Shown here: positions 35,233 to 43,182 of the stretch, one piece after another
How positions within the stretch are numbered: the first letter of the stretch is position 1
How the letters are laid out: each line of letters starts with the position of its first letter
From: DATKEJ01 sp963768715
GTDB taxonomy: Bacteria; Bacteroidota; Rhodothermia; Rhodothermales; DATKEJ01
Reading direction: 5' to 3'
Assembly: GCA_963768715.1 (NCBI GenBank)
Contig: CAVYJC010000009.1
Location: forward strand, 62,001 to 126,000
Length of the DNA stretch: 64,000 nucleotides
Notes under the pieces: model-generated
What the model was told of the DNA's origin: nothing
Seen by the model: only the letters and a program-made list of their open reading frames with translations
The model's database searches: none
Program-made: the position numbers and the translations under genes

Positions 35233-35707
35233 TTTCCGCGGGATCACCCTCTCGATTCAGATACCGATTCCAGGCCGCCACAGCGATAATGAGCAGAATC
35301 GCTCCGACTGCCGACATGGCCGACTGGATGAGCGCCATGCGCCACTGGGCTCTCGCAATCTCTTCGATGACGACGTCTTTCGAGGTGCCGGGCAAAACTC
35401 TGACGGTGACTTCCTTCCGATCCCGAAGTGGAGTGAGCAGTGAGAGAGGAAGCGGGAGGCGGCGCTCCAACACTTCGGTGTCCGACACGCGGATGCGCAG
35501 ATCAATGTCACCGTACGTCACGTCCGCCCGATTTCTAAACTCCACGTGGACGACCTGCGCCGTCATGGTCGTGCCGCCATCCAGCGTTTGCCGTTCGGCC
35601 AGACCCGCGCGGAACAGCGCCACCGAAATCACGCACAGCAGTGCGGGCAGCGCCCACATGAGCCGTGCGACGAACTTTACCTTCGATCCGATCTTGAACA
35701 GGCTCAT
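35222..35707 (-). CDS. Hypothetical membrane protein coupled to an HNH endonuclease gene
   Basis: A 161-residue protein from ATG 35707. That ATG overlaps the stop of the upstream HNH gene as ATGA, which decides the start over an in-frame ATG at 35731. It has two transmembrane segments: LMWALPALLCVISVALFRAG near the N-terminus and MALIQSAMSAVGAILLIIAV near the C-terminus. Between them is about 80 residues of beta-rich extracytoplasmic sequence (VVHVEFRNRADVTYGDIDLR). The last codons lie in a tandem repeat. I do not recognise the family. Confidence 0.65.
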   Translation of the reverse strand: MSLFKIGSKVKFVARLMWALPALLCVISVALFRAGLAERQTLDGGTTMTAQVVHVEFRNRADVTYGDIDLRIRVSDTEVLERRLPLPLSLLTPLRDRKEVTVRVLPGTSKDVVIEEIARAQWRMALIQSAMSAVGAILLIIAVAAWNRYLNREGDPAERAG

Positions 35708-36204
35708 GAAAGGAACAGATACGGTTTCCATGTATCCTCCAGCGTTCCTACGTAGTCTCGAATAAACATCACATGACTGGGGCGGAACGGGGTTCGAAGT
35801 AGCGGCATTGTCGCCTCGTCAGGCGTTCGATCACCCTTTCGATTGTTACATGGAACACACGCTGAAACGAGATTCTCCCAGGTATCCCTCCCGCCGCGCG
35901 ATTTCGGCACCACGTGGTCGATGGTCAGCCGCTCGCGCTTGCCACAGTACTGGCATCGATGGCCGTCACGCCTGTGTACGTTTGCACGAGACAGCATGAC
36001 CTTGCGGTACGGGAAAGGCACAAAACGCTTCAATCGGATAATGCTCGGCCAGTCATATTCATGGCTTGGCGAACGAAGCATACGAGCCCGGTCAGCAGCC
36101 ACGAGTTCCGCCTTTTGGAGCAGGACCAGCACGAACGCGCGACGAACACTGCAGACGGTTACCGCGCCGTAGTCCTGGTTCAGGACAAGCACATGGCCGC
36201 TCAT
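35704..36204 (-). CDS. HNH endonuclease
   Basis: A 166-residue protein. The HNH core is CQYCGKRERLTIDHVVPKSR, then GGRDTWENLVSACVPCNNRK, with two CxxC zinc pairs and the catalytic DH. The N-terminus VLVLNQDYGAVTVCSVRRAF, with RMLRSPSHEYDWPSIIRLKR after it, is the RRXRR-like segment of stand-alone HNH proteins widespread in Bacteroidota and cyanobacteria. I chose ATG 36204, nine bases after GGAGG. There is no methylase nearby, so a restriction role is not indicated; the substrate is unknown. Confidence 0.88.
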   Translation of the reverse strand: MSGHVLVLNQDYGAVTVCSVRRAFVLVLLQKAELVAADRARMLRSPSHEYDWPSIIRLKRFVPFPYRKVMLSRANVHRRDGHRCQYCGKRERLTIDHVVPKSRGGRDTWENLVSACVPCNNRKGDRTPDEATMPLLRTPFRPSHVMFIRDYVGTLEDTWKPYLFLS

Positions 36205-36443
36205 GGGTCCCACCTCCACCAGAGATGAATCCCAACACGGGCGCGCGCGCTCAGGCGCCCGGAACGATACTTCGGAGCGAACGCAGGTTCAGGGAAAGCT
36301 TCCTCCTTTCCTTATTTCTCGCCGCCCAATTTACGATCGCGCATGGAACGTCGGCAATGCCCTATTGATCCTCCTTTTTACCCGGGTTACCCGAAATCTC
36401 AGGAGAACCGTCTCGGTGGTCAACGGTGTAACGCAAAATTCTT

Positions 36444-37205
36444 TTGACCAACACCGCACCGACCTTGGACTGGATTTTCGATCCCAACTCCCTTCTCGCT
36501 TTCGGCACGCTGACCGTCCTCGAAATCGTCCTGGGAGTCGACAACATCATCTTCATTACCATTCTCGCCGGCAAGTTGCCGGTGGAGCAGCAAGCCCGTG
36601 CACGAACGCTCGGCCTCGGGCTGGCCATGGGAACGCGCCTGCTTCTGCTCTTCTCGCTGACGTGGCTCATGACGCTGACCGAACCGATCTTTACGGTCCT
36701 GTCCCACGGCATCAGTGGACGCGATCTCATCCTCCTCATCGGCGGCCTGTTTCTGCTCGGAAAGAGCACTGTCGAAATCCATGACAAGCTCGAAGGTGAA
36801 GAAGGACACCGTTCGATCAAAGGCCACGTGTCCTTCGTCGGCGTACTCGTCCAGATCGCACTGCTGGACGTCGTTTTCTCACTCGACTCTGTGATCACAG
36901 CCATTGGTCTGGCCGAGAAACTGATCATCATGGCTTCGGCCGTCGTCGTCGCCGTCATCTTCATGATGGTCTTCGTCGGTCCGGTGGCGCGCTTCATCGA
37001 CGAACACCCGGCATTCAAGATGCTGGCCCTCAGCTTCCTCCTGCTTATCGGCGTAGCCCTTATCGGTGAAGGTCTTTCCTTCCATGTGCCCAAGGGATAT
37101 CTCTATTTCGCGATGGGCTTCTCCGCCTTCGTCGAACTCCTTAACATTCGGATTCGAAGGCGACCGGAACGCCCTGTCCAGCTGCGGAGTCCCATAACCG
37201 AATGA
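36444..37205 (+). CDS. TerC family integral membrane protein
   Basis: A 253-residue membrane protein. LEIVLGVDNIIFITILAGKL and LLDVVFSLDSVITAIGL are the paired TerC motifs with conserved acidic residues. Seven or more hydrophobic segments are visible. TerC proteins are linked to metal (manganese, calcium) efflux and co-translational metalation of exported proteins; which applies here is unknown. The start is TTG 36444. I looked in the 224 bases upstream for a yybP-ykoY manganese riboswitch and did not find one. The yidD gene follows 21 bases later. Confidence 0.92.
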   Translation: MTNTAPTLDWIFDPNSLLAFGTLTVLEIVLGVDNIIFITILAGKLPVEQQARARTLGLGLAMGTRLLLLFSLTWLMTLTEPIFTVLSHGISGRDLILLIGGLFLLGKSTVEIHDKLEGEEGHRSIKGHVSFVGVLVQIALLDVVFSLDSVITAIGLAEKLIIMASAVVVAVIFMMVFVGPVARFIDEHPAFKMLALSFLLLIGVALIGEGLSFHVPKGYLYFAMGFSAFVELLNIRIRRRPERPVQLRSPITE

Positions 37206-37226
37206 TGCAGAGCGTGTCTGAGCGCC

Positions 37227-37511
37227 ATGTCCAATCCTGACCCCTCACCAGAGAAACCGCGATTTTCTTCGTGGCTGCTCGTTGGAGTGATCCGGTTTTA
37301 TCAGCAGGCGATATCGCCCTATTTCGGGCGTGGAAGTTGCCGCTTCGACCCAACCTGTTCGGAGTACACGATACAGGCCATCCGGAAATACGGGGCCGTC
37401 AAGGGATCGATCCTCAGCGTATGGCGGATTCTCCGCTGCAATCCCTGGGGGGGATTCGGATACGACCCTCCACGATGGTTCGGAGAGCGAGACGAGACAG
37501 AAAATCCCTAA
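37227..37511 (+). CDS. yidD: Membrane protein insertion efficiency factor YidD
   Basis: A 94-residue protein with the YidD pattern: LVGVIRFYQQAISPYFGRGS, then CRFDPTCSEYTIQAIRKYG and an LRCNPWGGFGYDPP C-terminus. It assists membrane protein insertion with YidC. The rnpA, rpmH and yidC genes normally near it are absent here. The moaB gene starts five bases after its stop. Confidence 0.95.
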   Translation: MSNPDPSPEKPRFSSWLLVGVIRFYQQAISPYFGRGSCRFDPTCSEYTIQAIRKYGAVKGSILSVWRILRCNPWGGFGYDPPRWFGERDETENP

Positions 37512-37516
37512 CTTTT

Positions 37517-38020
37517 ATGGGCTACACCGAACACAAGGCACTCTCGAAAGACCAGCCAATCACGTGCGCAGTCGTCACCGTTAGCGACACGCGGACCGAG
37601 GACGACGACAAGAGCGGCGCCCTCATGGTCCAGCGTCTTAAGGACAATGGGCACCCGGTAAATGGATATCGGATCGTGCCGGATGACTTGCTCCAGATCC
37701 AGGAAGCTGTGTCGACTTTCGCGGAGACTGTCGACGTGATACTTCTCAACGGCGGAACCGGTATCACACGTCGAGACGGCACCTTTGAGGCGCTCTCGGC
37801 CCTGATCGAGAAGCCGATGCCCGGATTTGGAGAACTGTTCCGGATGCTCTCGTTCGAAGAAATCGGTGGCGCCGCCATGCTGTCGCGCGCCTCAGCCGGT
37901 GTTTACCGAAACACGATCGTCTTCTCTACACCAGGATCGACGGCGGCGGTCAGGCTGGCTATGGACCGACTCATCGTCCCAGAGCTTCGACATCTGGTCT
38001 GGGAGTTGGTTAGGCAGTAG
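37517..38020 (+). CDS. MoaB/MogA family molybdopterin biosynthesis protein
   Basis: A 167-residue single MoCF-domain protein. TCAVVTVSDTRTEDDDKSGA at the N-terminus, VDVILLNGGTGITRRDGTFE, and a C-terminal VFSTPGSTAAVRLAMDRLIV match MoaB/MogA. It adenylylates molybdopterin before metal insertion. I start it at ATG 37517, because earlier in-frame sequence is the yidD gene in another frame. Molybdenum cofactor would serve MsrP at 34-35 kb. Confidence 0.9.
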   Translation: MGYTEHKALSKDQPITCAVVTVSDTRTEDDDKSGALMVQRLKDNGHPVNGYRIVPDDLLQIQEAVSTFAETVDVILLNGGTGITRRDGTFEALSALIEKPMPGFGELFRMLSFEEIGGAAMLSRASAGVYRNTIVFSTPGSTAAVRLAMDRLIVPELRHLVWELVRQ

Positions 38021-38072
38021 TTTTCAAGACTCGGAAGCGCCGCCTGACAGCGGCATCATCGCAATCTCAAAC

Positions 38073-39584
38073 ATGCCCAAGCAGGAAAAGTCATTCCGAT
38101 TATTCAACACGCTCACCGGTAAGGTGGAGCCGCTGCAGTTGAACGACCCGGGCCACCTTCGCATGTACTCCTGCGGGCCGACGGTGTACGCATTTGCGCA
38201 CATCGGCAACTTCCGCACGTTTCTTACGGCCGACCTGATTGTACGTACTGCTCGTGCCATCGGCCTGAAAACGACGTACGTCTCGAATATCACCGACGTC
38301 GGTCACCTGACAGAAGACGACATGGCCGACGCCGGAGGCGAGGATCGAATGAAGAAGGCGCTGCTTTCAGCCGAGGGACAACGCTTCCCCAACGTCTGGG
38401 CACTCGCCGATTTCTACACCGACGTCCTCCGCGAGAACTGGCATCAGCTCAATCTGATCGAGCCCGATGTTCGTCCCCGTGCATCCCAGCACATGCGCGA
38501 GCAGATTCTAACGATCGAGAAACTCCTCGATACGGGACACGCCTACGAAACCGAAAACGCGATTTACTTCTCCGTTCCGAGCTTTCCGGACTACGGGAAG
38601 CTCTCTGGAAACGTGAATGCGGATCAACTCGAAGCAGGCGTCCGTGACGTGGTCATCGACGAGGAGAAGCGCGATCGCCGGGATTTCGCGCTATGGAAGA
38701 AGGATGACAAGCACCTGATGCAATGGTACAGTCCCTGGGGATGGGGTTTCCCTGGCTGGCACCTCGAATGCTCGGTAATGGCGATGCAGTATCTCGGGGA
38801 TTCGTTCGATCTGCATGCCGGCGGGGAGGATCTGATTTTCCCCCATCACGAATGCGAGATCGCGCAGGCCGAAAGCCTGACGCACAAGCCCTTCGCGAAG
38901 CACTGGGTTCATACCCGATTTCTGCAGGTTGAGGGCAAGAAGATGTCGAAAAGCGAAGGCAACTACTTAGTCCCCGAGCGCCTCATGGCGCCCGTCGACG
39001 AGGGCGGAGAAGGGATTGATCCGGCCGCCCTGAGGCTTGCCCTCATCTCAGGCTACTACCGGAAGCCCTACAACTTCACCATGAAGCATCTTCGCGACAG
39101 CGCGGGCATCGTGACCCGATATCGAAGACTGGCCGAGCGGGCCAGAGAAGCGGCCGATGGAGGGACGAACGGGGCCGATCAGGTAGGAAAAGCGTTGGAT
39201 GAAAGCTACGAGGCATCCCTCGAAGCAATGATGGATAACCTGAACACCCCCAAAGCGCTCGCGGCTGCACTCGACGGTGTGAAGGCTGTCGAAAAGACGA
39301 AATCTCTATCAGGCGCCGATGCGACGCGAATCCTGGACTGGCTCGAAAAGATCGATCGGCTTCTCGGCTTCGCCGACGCCTCGACGGCGACATCCGAAAC
39401 CGACGGCGATTCGAGCGAGGACGGGGCGCTTGCCGAAAGGGTCGAGTCATTAATCCAGGAGCGTACTGCTGCACGCGCGGGAAAAGACTGGGCACGCGCA
39501 GACGAGATTCGCGCCGAACTCGACGCCATGGGGGTCGAATTGCAGGACTCGGCGGAAGGGACGACGTGGAAACGGAAGACGTGA
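38073..39584 (+). CDS. cysS: Cysteinyl-tRNA synthetase
   Basis: Charges tRNA-Cys. The 503-residue class I enzyme starts at ATG 38073 (MPKQEKSFRLFNTLTGKVEP). The zinc cysteine and HIGH-like site are in MYSCGPTVYAFAHIGN. GWGFPGWHLECSVMAM and HAGGEDLIFPHHECEIAQAE carry the other zinc ligands. KMSKS is exact at residues 290-294. The C-terminus has the short DALR-type and anticodon-binding regions (ARAGKDWARADEIRAELDAM). Length is normal for the family. Confidence 0.97.
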   Translation: MPKQEKSFRLFNTLTGKVEPLQLNDPGHLRMYSCGPTVYAFAHIGNFRTFLTADLIVRTARAIGLKTTYVSNITDVGHLTEDDMADAGGEDRMKKALLSAEGQRFPNVWALADFYTDVLRENWHQLNLIEPDVRPRASQHMREQILTIEKLLDTGHAYETENAIYFSVPSFPDYGKLSGNVNADQLEAGVRDVVIDEEKRDRRDFALWKKDDKHLMQWYSPWGWGFPGWHLECSVMAMQYLGDSFDLHAGGEDLIFPHHECEIAQAESLTHKPFAKHWVHTRFLQVEGKKMSKSEGNYLVPERLMAPVDEGGEGIDPAALRLALISGYYRKPYNFTMKHLRDSAGIVTRYRRLAERAREAADGGTNGADQVGKALDESYEASLEAMMDNLNTPKALAAALDGVKAVEKTKSLSGADATRILDWLEKIDRLLGFADASTATSETDGDSSEDGALAERVESLIQERTAARAGKDWARADEIRAELDAMGVELQDSAEGTTWKRKT

Positions 39585-39705
39585 GCGAGTCTTCTAGTCT
39601 TCTAGTCGGGTGGGTCAAATACTGTGGTCGGCTACCCGAGGGATTCACAGAAGTTCAAATTGACATGTGGTCGGCCAGGGTGGTACATTAGCCGCCCTGT
39701 CAATC

Positions 39706-39778
39706 GCGGGCGTAGCTCAGTTGGTAGAGCATCACGTTGCCAACGTGAAGGTCGTGAGTTCGAGTCTCATCGCCCGCT
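39706..39778 (+). tRNA. tRNA-Gly (anticodon GCC)
   Basis: 73 bases fold as a standard cloverleaf. The acceptor stem is GCGGGCG/CGCCCGC, the D-arm has AGCTCAGTTGGTAGAGC, the anticodon stem-loop is TCACG-TTGCCAA-CGTGA with GCC, and the T-arm contains GTTCGAGTC. The discriminator base is T. The bases after it are CCC, so the CCA end is added after transcription. Confidence 0.97.
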
Positions 39779-39782
39779 CCCT

Positions 39783-39819
39783 GAAAGCCTGTTTCCTAAG
39801 CGGAGCAGGCTTTCTTTTT
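39783..39819 (+). terminator. Intrinsic terminator of tRNA-Gly
   Basis: GAAAGCCTG (39783-39791) pairs with CAGGCTTTC (39806-39814) in a perfect 9-bp stem, followed by TTTTT (39815-39819). It starts four bases after the tRNA end. Confidence 0.92.
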
Positions 39820-39854
39820 GGGGTCCAGGGTCCGGGGTCCGGCGTCCTGGGTCG
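39820..39854. repeat. Heptamer tandem repeat GGGGTCC, five copies
   Basis: Units are GGGGTCC, AGGGTCC, GGGGTCC, GGCGTCC, TGGGTCG. The array begins on the base right after the T run of the tRNA-Gly terminator, another case where such an array starts exactly at a 3' transcript end. Confidence 0.85.
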
Positions 39855-39948
39855 CCCAGACGGCCCGCCTCTCCGTGATAATCCTCGCACTCTTTCCGGT
39901 ACCCCTCGGTGTCAGGGGGGCAATTCGTGTGTCCCAGGGCGTCAGCCC

Positions 39949-39966
39949 GGACTCCGGACTCCGGAC
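39949..39966. repeat. Heptamer tandem repeat GGACTCC, about 2.5 copies
   Basis: GGACTCC-GGACTCC-GGAC, two bases from the stop codon (39969-39971) of the minus-strand GNAT gene. The bases between this and the preceding array (39855-39948) show no gene. Confidence 0.7.
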
Positions 39967-39968
39967 GT

Positions 39969-40454
39969 TCATATATCGATAAGCAGCGTCTGAAAGAAAG
40001 GACGTGCCCCGGATTTGTCCCAGAAGGTGAGTCCCGTCTCATTTGCCGCCAGGACACCGAGGCGAATGCGTTGGGCATTCCTGGCTTCGGCCCATTCGCG
40101 GACCGCCTCGAGCAGCGCTGTGGCCACGCCCTTCCTTCGCCACGCCGGGGCAACGTAAATCTCGTTGAGGTAGGCTTCCAGCTCGGGCCGGTAAATCGGG
40201 GCCGGATACCAGAGGTGAACCGAGGCAAAGCCGATCGGCCCCTCATCTTCCGAAACGGCGACGAACAGTCCGTGTACCCTGGCCGCAATCCACTCCGAAA
40301 AGTCGTTACTCCAGCGCTGTGCGGCGTCGTCCGCTACGACGAACCGCCCATCCAGTCGAGCCTGTTCTTCGAGAAATTGCGTCCACAGAGAGGCCAACCG
40401 CTCCCGGTCTGCCCCGCGGGCGCTCCTAACATGATAATCTCCTGCGCGTTTCAT
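39969..40454 (-). CDS. GNAT family N-acetyltransferase
   Basis: A 161-residue single-domain acetyltransferase. The acetyl-CoA loop is in LNEIYVAPAWRRKGVATALL (R/Q-x-x-G-x-G/A). The N-terminus has HVRSARGADRERLASLWTQF, a typical GNAT opening, and the C-terminus has IRLGVLAANETGLTFWDKSG, then ARPFFQTLLIDI. The acceptor is unknown. It is convergent with the tRNA-Gly region and divergent from folD. Confidence 0.88.
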   Translation of the reverse strand: MKRAGDYHVRSARGADRERLASLWTQFLEEQARLDGRFVVADDAAQRWSNDFSEWIAARVHGLFVAVSEDEGPIGFASVHLWYPAPIYRPELEAYLNEIYVAPAWRRKGVATALLEAVREWAEARNAQRIRLGVLAANETGLTFWDKSGARPFFQTLLIDI

Positions 40455-40541
40455 GGTGATCCGCGGTTTCTTCTAAGAACGCCTTTCATTGGCCCCGTAA
40501 TTTAACGTACCGTGAACCGACGAAACGAGGAGTTTCCCCAA

Positions 40542-41444
40542 GTGCAGCAACAGGACACAGAAACCACAGCCCAAATTATCGACGGAAAGAAGATCGCCGG
40601 TCAAGTTCGGGCGGAGACAGGCGAGGCAGTCGCCAGATGGCGTCAGGAAGGGCATCGCGCACCCTTTTTGTCCGTCGTACTCGTAGGCGACAATCCGGCA
40701 TCCGCGTCCTACGTCCGGGGCAAGACCCGCGCCTGCGGCGAAGCCGGGATTGAGTCCGATACGCTAACCTATCCCGACACCATCACGGAGGCCGAGCTCC
40801 TCGCGATAGTTGACAGGCTGAACGCGGACGAAGGCGTAGACGGGATTCTCGTCCAGCTTCCACTCCCCGATCAGATCAATGAGCGCCACGTCATCGATCG
40901 CATCGACCCGAACAAGGACGTCGATGGGTTCCACCCGGTTAACGTCGGGCGCCTCGTCCTCGGGCACCCGGGCTTCCTTCCGGCTACGCCTGCCGGCATT
41001 ATCGAATTGCTCCGCCGATCGGACATTCAAATCGCCGGCCGCACCGCAACGATCGTTGGTCGCTCGAATATCGTGGGCAAACCGCTCGCGAATCTCCTGA
41101 TCCAGAAGGGCTGCGATGCAACCGTCACCGTCTGCCATAGCCGGACCCCTGATCTGCCGGCGGTTACACGGCAGGCGGACATTCTGGTCGCGGCGATTGG
41201 GCGCGCCGAATTCATTACCGCCGATATGGTCAAAGACGGCGCGGCGGTCATCGACGTGGGCATCAATAGAGTGGATGATCCAACCAGAGAGCGCGGCTAC
41301 CGTTTGACCGGTGACGTCGCTTTCGAAGAGGTCGCCCGCAAGGCCGGATGGATTACACCCGTGCCCAGAGGGGTCGGTCCCATGACCATCGCCATGGTGC
41401 TGAGAAATACCTGGCTGGCAGCCAGTGGCGCCATCACCGACTAA
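40542..41444 (+). CDS. folD: Bifunctional methylenetetrahydrofolate dehydrogenase/methenyltetrahydrofolate cyclohydrolase
   Basis: One-carbon metabolism enzyme, 300 residues from GTG 40542, chosen because AGGAG lies nine bases before it (the frame also opens at GTG 40512). Substrate side: SVVLVGDNPASASYVRGK with the catalytic lysine, and DGILVQLPLPDQIN. NADP side: ATIVGRSNIVGKPLANLL, and the C-terminal TPVPRGVGPMTIAMVLRNT. Its TAA stop is the first unit of a heptamer array. Confidence 0.96.
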   Translation: MQQQDTETTAQIIDGKKIAGQVRAETGEAVARWRQEGHRAPFLSVVLVGDNPASASYVRGKTRACGEAGIESDTLTYPDTITEAELLAIVDRLNADEGVDGILVQLPLPDQINERHVIDRIDPNKDVDGFHPVNVGRLVLGHPGFLPATPAGIIELLRRSDIQIAGRTATIVGRSNIVGKPLANLLIQKGCDATVTVCHSRTPDLPAVTRQADILVAAIGRAEFITADMVKDGAAVIDVGINRVDDPTRERGYRLTGDVAFEEVARKAGWITPVPRGVGPMTIAMVLRNTWLAASGAITD

Positions 41445-41491
41445 CACCGAATAGCAAACACCAAACACCGAACAGCAAACATCAAACTTGA
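41443..41491. repeat. Heptamer tandem repeat AACACCR, seven units
   Basis: Units are AACACCG, AATAGCA, AACACCA, AACACCG, AACAGCA, AACATCA, AACTTGA. The first AA of the array belongs to the folD stop codon TAA (41442-41444), so the repeat begins at the end of the coding region. Confidence 0.85.
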
Positions 41492-41520
41492 GTTCGGGCG
41501 TTCAGGCAAGAGATCTCTCA

Positions 41521-41554
41521 CTCCATCCTCCATCCTCCATCCTCCATCCTCCAT
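41521..41554. repeat. Heptamer tandem repeat CTCCATC, 4.9 perfect copies
   Basis: Four perfect CTCCATC units and CTCCAT. It ends seven bases before the ATG of a truncated GNAT copy. The 311 bases between folD and the CPBP gene contain only the two arrays and this remnant. Confidence 0.9.
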
Positions 41555-41561
41555 TTCTCGA

Positions 41562-41672
41562 ATGTCGCTTCCCGAAATCACCACGGCTACTGTTGACGAC
41601 CTCGAGACCAAGACGGGCCAAGTCAACGACCGGTCTATGCGGAGTCCACTAAGCACAATTCCAGCGATCTGA
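41562..41672 (+). pseudogene. Truncated duplicate of the GNAT gene 5' end
   Basis: The first 44 or so bases match the start of the intact GNAT gene at 44381, with 20 identical bases and then three changes. All three are synonymous third-position changes, keeping MSLPEITTATVDDL. After that the sequences diverge (ETKTGQVNDRSMRS) and a stop comes at 41670-41672, giving 36 codons. It is a remnant of a GNAT paralogue or of the gene's earlier position. Translation is unlikely to be useful. Confidence 0.75.
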
Positions 41673-41755
41673 AACTCGAAGTGATCTGCGCTGAGCCTAG
41701 AACGGTCGGTGCATCCTGGCCAGCGATGCCGGAATCGGTGACGGCACGGATTCTC

Positions 41756-42565
41756 TTACGGCAGCGCGAACTGCGTCCCATAGACGGCCAACAGAATGGC
41801 GGCGATGGCAACGCCATAGACCAGACGGAAGGCGGCGCGCTGGCCCAGGCTGAGCGGGGGCGAGGTCACGACGGCCGAGTATTGGCCTGTGACGTTGAAC
41901 AGTAGCAGATTAGCGCTATCGGTCGCGAAGTGAAGGATGATCGGCACCCAGAGCGAGCCGCTCAGCAGGTAGGAGACGATGAGGACCAGCCCGCCAACTA
42001 CCCAGCTGACGACCTGATACACCCCGCCGCGATTGGTTAGAAAGTGGATCAGTGTGAAAAGCGTCGTTGAGATCAGGATGATTGCCAGTAAACTGTACGA
42101 CCGCAGGTTCAGGGTAACATAGCCGCGATTCAGGACCTCTTCCTGCATTGCGACGGCGACGAGCATCCCCAACCCGAGCGCGAGCAGCCGCACCTCACGG
42201 TTCGACCGTGTCGGGCGGACGAAGCTCACCGATTCGATACGCCGTGTTCGACGCATCACGCCAATGAACCCGAGAGCTACCAGGAAGATGACCAGCGCTC
42301 CACCAAACGAGGCGAGCGCGTCGGCGCCATTGAATTGCAGCCCGAGCGAAACGATCGACTCGCCATCCATGAAGACGAGGAGCAATCCGATCAAGACCAT
42401 GATGATCAGGTTCACCATGAAACCGAGCAGCGTGACGCGGGGTGAGTTGCGGGTCGACATCTCTCGCAGGTCACCGGCGATCTTAGCGATGACGACGGAG
42501 GACACGAGGGCAAACAGGATGTAGACGGCGTAAGCGATAAGGATATGAATCCAGGGCCTGATCAT
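41756..42565 (-). CDS. CPBP family intramembrane metalloprotease
   Basis: A 269-residue membrane protein with about seven to eight hydrophobic segments. The CPBP (Abi/CaaX-protease-like) motifs are present: EEVLNRGY (E-E-x-x-x-R), FTLIHFLTN with the second histidine, and HFATDSANLL (H-x-x-x-D/N). In the family these bind zinc and cleave prenylated or other membrane peptides; the target here is unknown. It lies 17 bases after the TetR gene on the same strand, so it probably belongs to the hydrolase-TetR operon. Confidence 0.9.
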   Translation of the reverse strand: MIRPWIHILIAYAVYILFALVSSVVIAKIAGDLREMSTRNSPRVTLLGFMVNLIIMVLIGLLLVFMDGESIVSLGLQFNGADALASFGGALVIFLVALGFIGVMRRTRRIESVSFVRPTRSNREVRLLALGLGMLVAVAMQEEVLNRGYVTLNLRSYSLLAIILISTTLFTLIHFLTNRGGVYQVVSWVVGGLVLIVSYLLSGSLWVPIILHFATDSANLLLFNVTGQYSAVVTSPPLSLGQRAAFRLVYGVAIAAILLAVYGTQFALP

Positions 42566-42582
42566 CGGTAATCCTCGTGAAT

Positions 42583-43182
42583 CTAATCGATCCGTTTGCC
42601 GCTCGTACTCGTCTCAGTGCCTCGGACGTTCAGCGACGCCACGTAGTGTTGGATGAGCCAGTTGAAGCTCTCATCGATCCCGATCGGCATTCCGAAATGG
42701 CCGGCCTGTTCCAGCATGATGAACCCGTGTATGGTGGCGAAGAGCCCGCGCACCGCGTGAACCGCCTCGATCCCTTCGAATCCGTATTGCCGCACCGTGT
42801 CGAAGAAGATGCTGACAAACTGTTCTGCCGCCGCCTCGAGCTCCGGATTCTCCTCGGACTGCACTGCGGGCCGGGTCGTCAGGTAGACCCCGGGGAATTC
42901 CTGTGCGTATTCGCGCGCTGCCATCGCCGCTGCAATCACCGCGTCGCCCCCCGCCCGACCGACACAGGCCAGGGCAATCTTGGTCGCCATCTCGCGCAAG
43001 CCGCGGATCTGGAGCCTGCGTCGAAGGTCGGCCAGCCCGGCAATGTGGTTGAAGAGGGAGGAGGGCCTGACTCCGAGTTCCTTAGCGAGTTTCTGTAATG
43101 TCAGATTCTCCAACCCATCGGCATCTGCCAGCCGCGCTGCCGCATCGACGACAATCTCAGTCGTCAGCCCTCTACGAGGCAT
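42583..43182 (-). CDS. TetR/AcrR family transcriptional regulator
   Basis: A 199-residue protein from ATG 43182. The N-terminal helix-turn-helix is VVDAAARLADADGLENLTLQ, then KLAKELGVRPSSLFNHIAGL, followed by a C-terminal ligand domain (GLFATIHGFIMLEQAGHFGM). The start overlaps the stop of the hydrolase gene by 11 bases, so the two are coupled. It likely represses its own operon through the palindromes at 44049-44090; this is inferred from position. Confidence 0.92.
   Translation of the reverse strand: MPRRGLTTEIVVDAAARLADADGLENLTLQKLAKELGVRPSSLFNHIAGLADLRRRLQIRGLREMATKIALACVGRAGGDAVIAAAMAAREYAQEFPGVYLTTRPAVQSEENPELEAAAEQFVSIFFDTVRQYGFEGIEAVHAVRGLFATIHGFIMLEQAGHFGMPIGIDESFNWLIQHYVASLNVRGTETSTSGKRID

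Noticed and set aside
36220..36443. Possible yybP-ykoY manganese riboswitch upstream of terC
   Set aside because: The conserved loop sequences of that riboswitch are not visible; only a few short GC-rich pairs are present.
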